From: a bacterium | Lineage (GTDB): Bacteria; Patescibacteriota; Saccharimonadia; Saccharimonadales; Saccharimonadaceae | Assembly (NCBI GenBank): GCA_030428585.1 | Contig: JAUIDL010000029.1 | Coordinates: forward strand, 1-8,231 | DNA: 8,231 bases | Reading direction: 5' to 3' | Program-made: the position numbers and the translations under genes | Part shown: one piece after another, positions 5,270 through 8,231 of the stretch | Layout: each line of letters begins with the position of its first letter | How positions within the stretch are numbered: the first letter of the stretch is position 1 | The notes under the pieces: model-generated | Told to the model about the DNA's origin: nothing | The model's input: only the letters and a program-made list of their open reading frames with translations | Databases searched by the model: none

Positions 5270-5797
5270 CTAGTCTTGAAATAAACGTGGAAAATAGTAA
5301 ATCGATTGCAGAGCCGATTCAACCGTCTCGTCGATTGCCGGATGCCAATTAACATTCTCATCATCACGAGGGTTGAGCGGAACTATTTTGTTTCTATCAA
5401 AACCTACGATTGTCGGATAGGGAGTTGCGCCACTCATAGAACCTTTGTAGATATAGGTAAAGGGAGAGTATTGTACCTCTCCAATGATACTTTGCCAATG
5501 GTCAAAACGGGTTGCATAAAAGTTAGCGTTGAATTTCGATGGATCAGCCTGGGGGTTGGCTTCGCTAAAAAGAGTACGGTTTTTCACAAGGCTTGCGCCG
5601 TTGATGCCTGCCCACGCTTGTTGATTGGGATCGAGTCCGAGATTTCTTTGATGGGTGAGCAAGGTATTGAAGATACCGTATCGACCCATGCCAGATGCTA
5701 AATCTTCAAGACTCACGGTCGGAAAAGTAAATTCCATAGCGTCGAAAGTGCGTGCTGAACTAGCTGTTTTATGTGGGGTAATCGACACCTCTGTCAT
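5270..5797 (-). CDS. Conserved-looking hypothetical protein (175 aa)
   Basis: Not recognised. It is a soluble-looking protein with many aromatic residues and Asn/Pro-rich turns, for example FNANFYATRFDHWQSI (89-104), VQYSPFTYIYKGSMSG (108-123) and YPTIVGFDRNKIVPLNP (127-143). It has one short Trp-rich segment (QQAWAGINGASLV, 59-71), no cysteine, no transmembrane helix and no signal peptide. The absence of repeats or low-complexity sequence and the normal amino-acid mix argue for a folded, genuine protein. A GTG at 5806 in frame would add three residues. I prefer the ATG at 5797-5795, with TATAGT 7 nt upstream. The gene is divergent from the nucleotidyltransferase-kinase fusion and shares its 171-bp upstream region, so the two could be co-regulated. 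No function can be inferred. Confidence 0.68.
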   Translation of the reverse strand: MTEVSITPHKTASSARTFDAMEFTFPTVSLEDLASGMGRYGIFNTLLTHQRNLGLDPNQQAWAGINGASLVKNRTLFSEANPQADPSKFNANFYATRFDHWQSIIGEVQYSPFTYIYKGSMSGATPYPTIVGFDRNKIVPLNPRDDENVNWHPAIDETVESALQSIYYFPRLFQD

Positions 5798-5819
5798 GAA
5801 GTACACTATACAATATAAT
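5791..5819 (+). promoter_or_regulatory. Candidate distal promoter of the fusion gene
   Basis: CTGTCA (5791-5796), 17-nt spacer, perfect TATAAT (5814-5819) on the plus strand. It predicts a start near 5826 and a leader of about 143 nt before the ATG at 5969. It overlaps the start and the -10 of the divergent gene, so the two would interfere. Confidence 0.4.
5805..5810 (-). promoter_or_regulatory. -10 box TATAGT of the 175-aa protein gene
   Basis: TATAGT on the minus strand with a 7-nt gap to the ATG at 5797. One mismatch to TATAAT; no TGn extension (the three upstream bases are TTG). Confidence 0.45.
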
Positions 5820-5879
5820 AATGAAAATACAATTAATATCGTGGGGATGATGTGGGCGATGTTAGAACTATTTTGATTG

Positions 5880-5891
5880 TTGGTTGACCAA
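5880..5891. promoter_or_regulatory. Dyad TTGGT-TG-ACCAA in the divergent intergenic region
   Basis: A perfect 5-bp inverted repeat with a 2-bp centre, about 78 bp before the fusion-gene start. TTTGATTG occurs as a direct repeat next to it (5872-5879) and again at 5916-5923. A protein-binding site is possible; nothing identifies the regulator. Confidence 0.3.
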
Positions 5892-5938
5892 ATGATAAAT
5901 GGGCTGCTCCAGTTCTTTGATTGGCTTAAAATATATAA

Positions 5939-5954
5939 TTGTATATCTGTACAA
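5939..5954. promoter_or_regulatory. Candidate operator TTGTA-N6-TACAA at the fusion-gene promoter
   Basis: A 16-bp perfect dyad ending 2 bp before the TATGAT box at 5957-5962, that is, in the promoter spacer where a bound dimer would block polymerase. The geometry suits a helix-turn-helix repressor. No regulator gene is visible in the window. Confidence 0.4.
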
Positions 5955-5956
5955 AT

Positions 5957-5962
5957 TATGAT
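5957..5962 (+). promoter_or_regulatory. -10 box TATGAT immediately before the fusion gene
   Basis: TATGAT, then ATAAAA, then ATG at 5969, with the 6-nt gap seen at other genes here. No -35 and no TGn extension are recognisable, so it may need an activator or be secondary to the TATAAT at 5814. Confidence 0.4.
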
Positions 5963-5968
5963 ATAAAA

Positions 5969-7765
5969 ATGTTAATTATGAACGCCAATACATCAAGTTC
6001 TATGGGCGGGGAATATTCGAACACCCTTAAGTCTGAGACAGAGCGCTTTTATGAGTGTCAGGCGAAATTTTACGAAGATTTGATATGTACTAATAATGCA
6101 GTAATGTCCGTGCGTGTTTTGGGTTCCTATGGTCGAGGCGACGCAAGGCTGGATAGTGATTTAGATGTATGGGTGACTGCACGGGATGACACACCTTTTA
6201 ACGAGTTATATGAACTTTGGCGCCAAGACCTAGATAAGCGAGAACAGTATCAGCTAGATCATGGAGATGCGCTTCCAGCTATCACCAGACATGGACCGAG
6301 TGTATTTAGGGATAAAGAGAGCGCTGCTTACCTTGCGGGCTTTCTGCATCGAGTGATGTTTCCAGGTGAATTGGGCGAACACATATTGATGCATCGGGTG
6401 GATCAGCCGGAACTACCGGTTAGCTACTCGAATGATGATACCTTAGCCGATATGGCAATTATGCTCTCCGACTTCCTCGGTAATTATTGGCGAGAAGTGG
6501 AGAGAGGGGATATAAAATTACAGAAGAAGTGGCTTGCAAGATTACATAGGGAAGTAACCTACCACACCCTAGGGGTGAGGCTTAGGCATGATACGGATAT
6601 TTTTGAAGATGGAACCGACGAGGCAGCTATTGTGCAAAAGGCCGATGAATTATTGAGCTCACTCACACAATTAGCTGTACCAAATCTTATTCAAGAGCGG
6701 CGAATAATTCAGTCATGTCTTTGGACACTAGAAAAGGTACGTTGGGAGCTTTTCGGCTGCGTGGAGGATACAGAGCGATGGGATAGATGGCGCACCGGGG
6801 AGCGCACACATCTTGGTTTTACCCCTCAAGAAATAGGAAAACTTTTGCGTGATTGTCAGCAATACCTTGGAGAAAGTGCGCCTAGTGTGAAGCGTATAGG
6901 TGGCCTACTTGTTGAGGCTGCGAACCCACAAGATACACAGACGCATAGCAGGATTCCTGAACTTCACGATGAGTTATCGAAGGTACTTTATGAGATTATT
7001 ACGACACTTGCTAGTAATGTTCGAGTGCGATCTAGTGAACCGCAGACATCGGTATGGCCTACTCTTGATAGTGAATCCCGATTTATATATCGAACAGGGA
7101 CAAAGGGAGCGGAACACTATTTACAAACCGAGATTGCTGCGTATGAAATTTTAGATAAGCAGAGAATTCACTTTATTGAAACTGATGACGAAGGAGTCAT
7201 CGGCGTAAGTGTGTATGCAGTTGAGGGTGTTCCGATGATGCGAAGTGGTCAGCCGATTAACATTGCACGTTATCTCGCTACTATTACCGACAATCATGCA
7301 CACATCGGAGAATATTTTGGGCGACTCGGCGCACCAATGCAGTTTACAGCTTATGAAGAATACCTAATATATATGACCAATAGCTTGTCGAGCCCAATAC
7401 GAAGATTTGCGCAAGGAATTATTAAAGAATTTGGCGAAGCATTGGAGTCTGAAATTCCAGTACTCTGTCATATGGATGCGGGTCAGCACAATGTGATCGA
7501 GAGCGATAATGTCTATACGCTTGTCGATTACGAACATGCCACATACTGCTCACCGCTATGGGATATTGAACGTGCCGCAGTCGATCTTGATGAGTCCTCT
7601 AGGGACGCATTTCTTTCGGAATATTACGGTACACATCTAGAACATGATCCAGGTGCAATTTTTGCTACGCGTGTAGCTATTGCCGCACGATTAGCCCATA
7701 TCCCACGCTATACCCAGTATGCTATTAAGACTTTGCGATCATTCGGTTATGGAGAGTCGCTGTAA
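5969..7765 (+). CDS. Nucleotidyltransferase fused to an APH/choline-kinase-like domain (598 aa)
   Basis: The N-terminal part has the DNA-polymerase-beta-type nucleotidyltransferase signature GSYGRG (52-57) and SDLDV (63-67), with catalytic Asp64 and Asp66. A mostly helical region follows (about 160-330), like the accessory domain of antibiotic nucleotidyltransferases. The C-terminal part (about 365-598) looks like an aminoglycoside-phosphotransferase/choline-kinase fold: FIYRTGTKGAE (372-382) near the nucleotide-binding strand, TEIAAYEIL (387-395) as the helix with the conserved Glu, the Brenner motif HMDAGQHN (501-508) and the metal-binding VDYEHA (519-524) followed by SPLWDIERA. Both active sites look intact, so one protein could nucleotidylate and phosphorylate. 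Substrate unknown: an antibiotic, a sugar or an alcohol headgroup. Starts at 5939 (TTG) and 5978 are possible; I chose 5969 because TATGAT lies 6 nt upstream. Its last 27 bp overlap the convergent PHP gene. AT content looks somewhat higher than in RNase J. Confidence 0.85.
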   Translation: MLIMNANTSSSMGGEYSNTLKSETERFYECQAKFYEDLICTNNAVMSVRVLGSYGRGDARLDSDLDVWVTARDDTPFNELYELWRQDLDKREQYQLDHGDALPAITRHGPSVFRDKESAAYLAGFLHRVMFPGELGEHILMHRVDQPELPVSYSNDDTLADMAIMLSDFLGNYWREVERGDIKLQKKWLARLHREVTYHTLGVRLRHDTDIFEDGTDEAAIVQKADELLSSLTQLAVPNLIQERRIIQSCLWTLEKVRWELFGCVEDTERWDRWRTGERTHLGFTPQEIGKLLRDCQQYLGESAPSVKRIGGLLVEAANPQDTQTHSRIPELHDELSKVLYEIITTLASNVRVRSSEPQTSVWPTLDSESRFIYRTGTKGAEHYLQTEIAAYEILDKQRIHFIETDDEGVIGVSVYAVEGVPMMRSGQPINIARYLATITDNHAHIGEYFGRLGAPMQFTAYEEYLIYMTNSLSSPIRRFAQGIIKEFGEALESEIPVLCHMDAGQHNVIESDNVYTLVDYEHATYCSPLWDIERAAVDLDESSRDAFLSEYYGTHLEHDPGAIFATRVAIAARLAHIPRYTQYAIKTLRSFGYGESL

Positions 7766-8231
7766 GATTTTTTTGGTATCCTCGGGAGGTAATATGAGTT
7801 GTGGGGCTTTTCTAGACCCATAGGCGCCGTGAAAATCGCTTCCTCCGGAAATAAGGAGAGAGTAGGTACGGGCATCATCCAAAAAGCGTTTTCTTTGTTG
7901 TTTGGTGTGCGATGGATAGTATGCTTCGATTCCGTCTAATTTGTATGCAAGCAAGATTTTTAGGGTTGATTCATAACTTTGCGTATCATCGCTACCATTA
8001 ATTGTTTTTAGAAAGCGAGTACCAGGATGAGCCCAAAATATAATCCCACCCATAGCATGAACCGCATCGATAGTCTCCTTGATTGTTGGTAGGAAATTGT
8101 CTTCCTCAACAAAGAACAGCCCTAATTTTTTTTGTTCTTCAAAGGCAGCCTGACCGTTCATTACTCGAAATGCCTCAAAAATATCATGTGAGTAAATGGG
8201 CTTCGGAAGGTTACTTGGCCTCATTTTGTCA
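7739..8231 (-). CDS. PHP-domain phosphoesterase, N-terminus outside the window
   Basis: The frame is open to the right edge (163 codons visible). The ATG at 8224-8222 is probably internal, because the in-frame codons before it are also sense and the PHP N-terminal half is missing. Numbering from that Met, GGIIFWAHPG (59-68), LDGIEAYYPSH (96-106) and GGSDFHG (127-133) are the metal-binding motifs of the second half of a PHP domain, in the TrpH/YciV-type arrangement. The first half (H-x-H and the D/E of the trinuclear metal site) would lie beyond 8231. Members hydrolyse phosphoesters: YciV-type enzymes act on nucleoside bisphosphates and short RNA 5' ends, others on histidinol phosphate. Here the TrpH/YciV type fits best, and the substrate is not certain. 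The 3' end overlaps the fusion gene by 27 bp. Confidence 0.88.
   Translation of the reverse strand, partial: DKMRPSNLPKPIYSHDIFEAFRVMNGQAAFEEQKKLGLFFVEEDNFLPTIKETIDAVHAMGGIIFWAHPGTRFLKTINGSDDTQSYESTLKILLAYKLDGIEAYYPSHTKQQRKRFLDDARTYSLLISGGSDFHGAYGSRKAPQLILPPEDTKKILQRLSITE

Noticed and set aside
4879..5367. Longer start for the three-helix membrane protein (to 5367)
   Set aside because: The extra 52 residues are basic, overlap the upstream gene by about 100 bp on the same strand, and bypass a clear promoter and the ATG at 5211.
5796..5876. A 26-codon plus-strand ORF, and a 9-codon ORF at 5821, in the divergent intergenic region
   Set aside because: They are AT-rich with a biased composition, overlap the divergent gene and its promoter, and have no ribosome binding site.
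5969..7765. MNT-HEPN type toxin-antitoxin system
   Set aside because: The nucleotidyltransferase is the N-terminal part of a 598-residue enzyme with a kinase-like domain, and no HEPN R-x4-6-H protein is next to it.
1..8231. CRISPR array, insertion sequence or phage genes
   Set aside because: I find no regularly spaced direct repeats, transposase or integrase motifs, or terminal inverted repeats.

Overview
The window looks like a piece of a small, gene-dense bacterial chromosome, most likely from the Candidate Phyla Radiation (Patescibacteria), and Saccharibacteria (TM7) is my best guess. The basis is inferential: short genes, many small orphan proteins, almost no intergenic space, convergent genes whose stops touch or overlap, and an RNase J whose divergence fits that group. 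TGA works as an ordinary stop throughout, which argues against the TGA-recoding lineages SR1 and Gracilibacteria. I see no rRNA, tRNA, CRISPR array, insertion sequence or phage gene.

Layout. 1-592 (minus strand): a P-loop kinase, cut off by the window edge, preceded in its operon by a 68-residue proline-rich protein. 632-862 (plus): a small acidic protein, whose stop abuts that of a GNAT acetyltransferase (863-1402, minus). 1464-2538 (minus): a HIT-family protein, a frameshifted remnant of what looks like an HD/SpoT-like phosphohydrolase, and a two-helix membrane protein. 2576-4646 (plus): a strong extended -10 promoter, a leader of about 190 nt with several small hairpins, and ribonuclease J. 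4651-5797 (minus): three unrecognised proteins, one of them a three-helix membrane protein. 5798-5968: a 171-bp divergent promoter region with two dyads. 5969-7765 (plus): a 598-residue fusion of a nucleotidyltransferase and an aminoglycoside-phosphotransferase/choline-kinase-like domain. 7739-8231 (minus): the C-terminal part of a PHP-domain phosphoesterase, overlapping the fusion gene tail to tail by 27 bp.

Expression. Most promoter-proximal genes lack a Shine-Dalgarno sequence and instead have a -10 box, often of the extended TGnTATAnT type, ending exactly 6 nt before the ATG. Transcription would then begin at the start codon, giving leaderless mRNAs. This spacing is also the main reason I moved several starts downstream of the longest open frame. 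RNase J is the clear exception: it has a long structured leader and a strong AAGGAG, and the leader holds four copies of AACTCTT that can pair with that AAGGAG, suggesting control of translation or mRNA stability.

The most interesting items are the nucleotidyltransferase-kinase fusion, the leaderless promoter pattern, the RNase J leader, and a Tyr in RNase J where the family has a metal-binding His.
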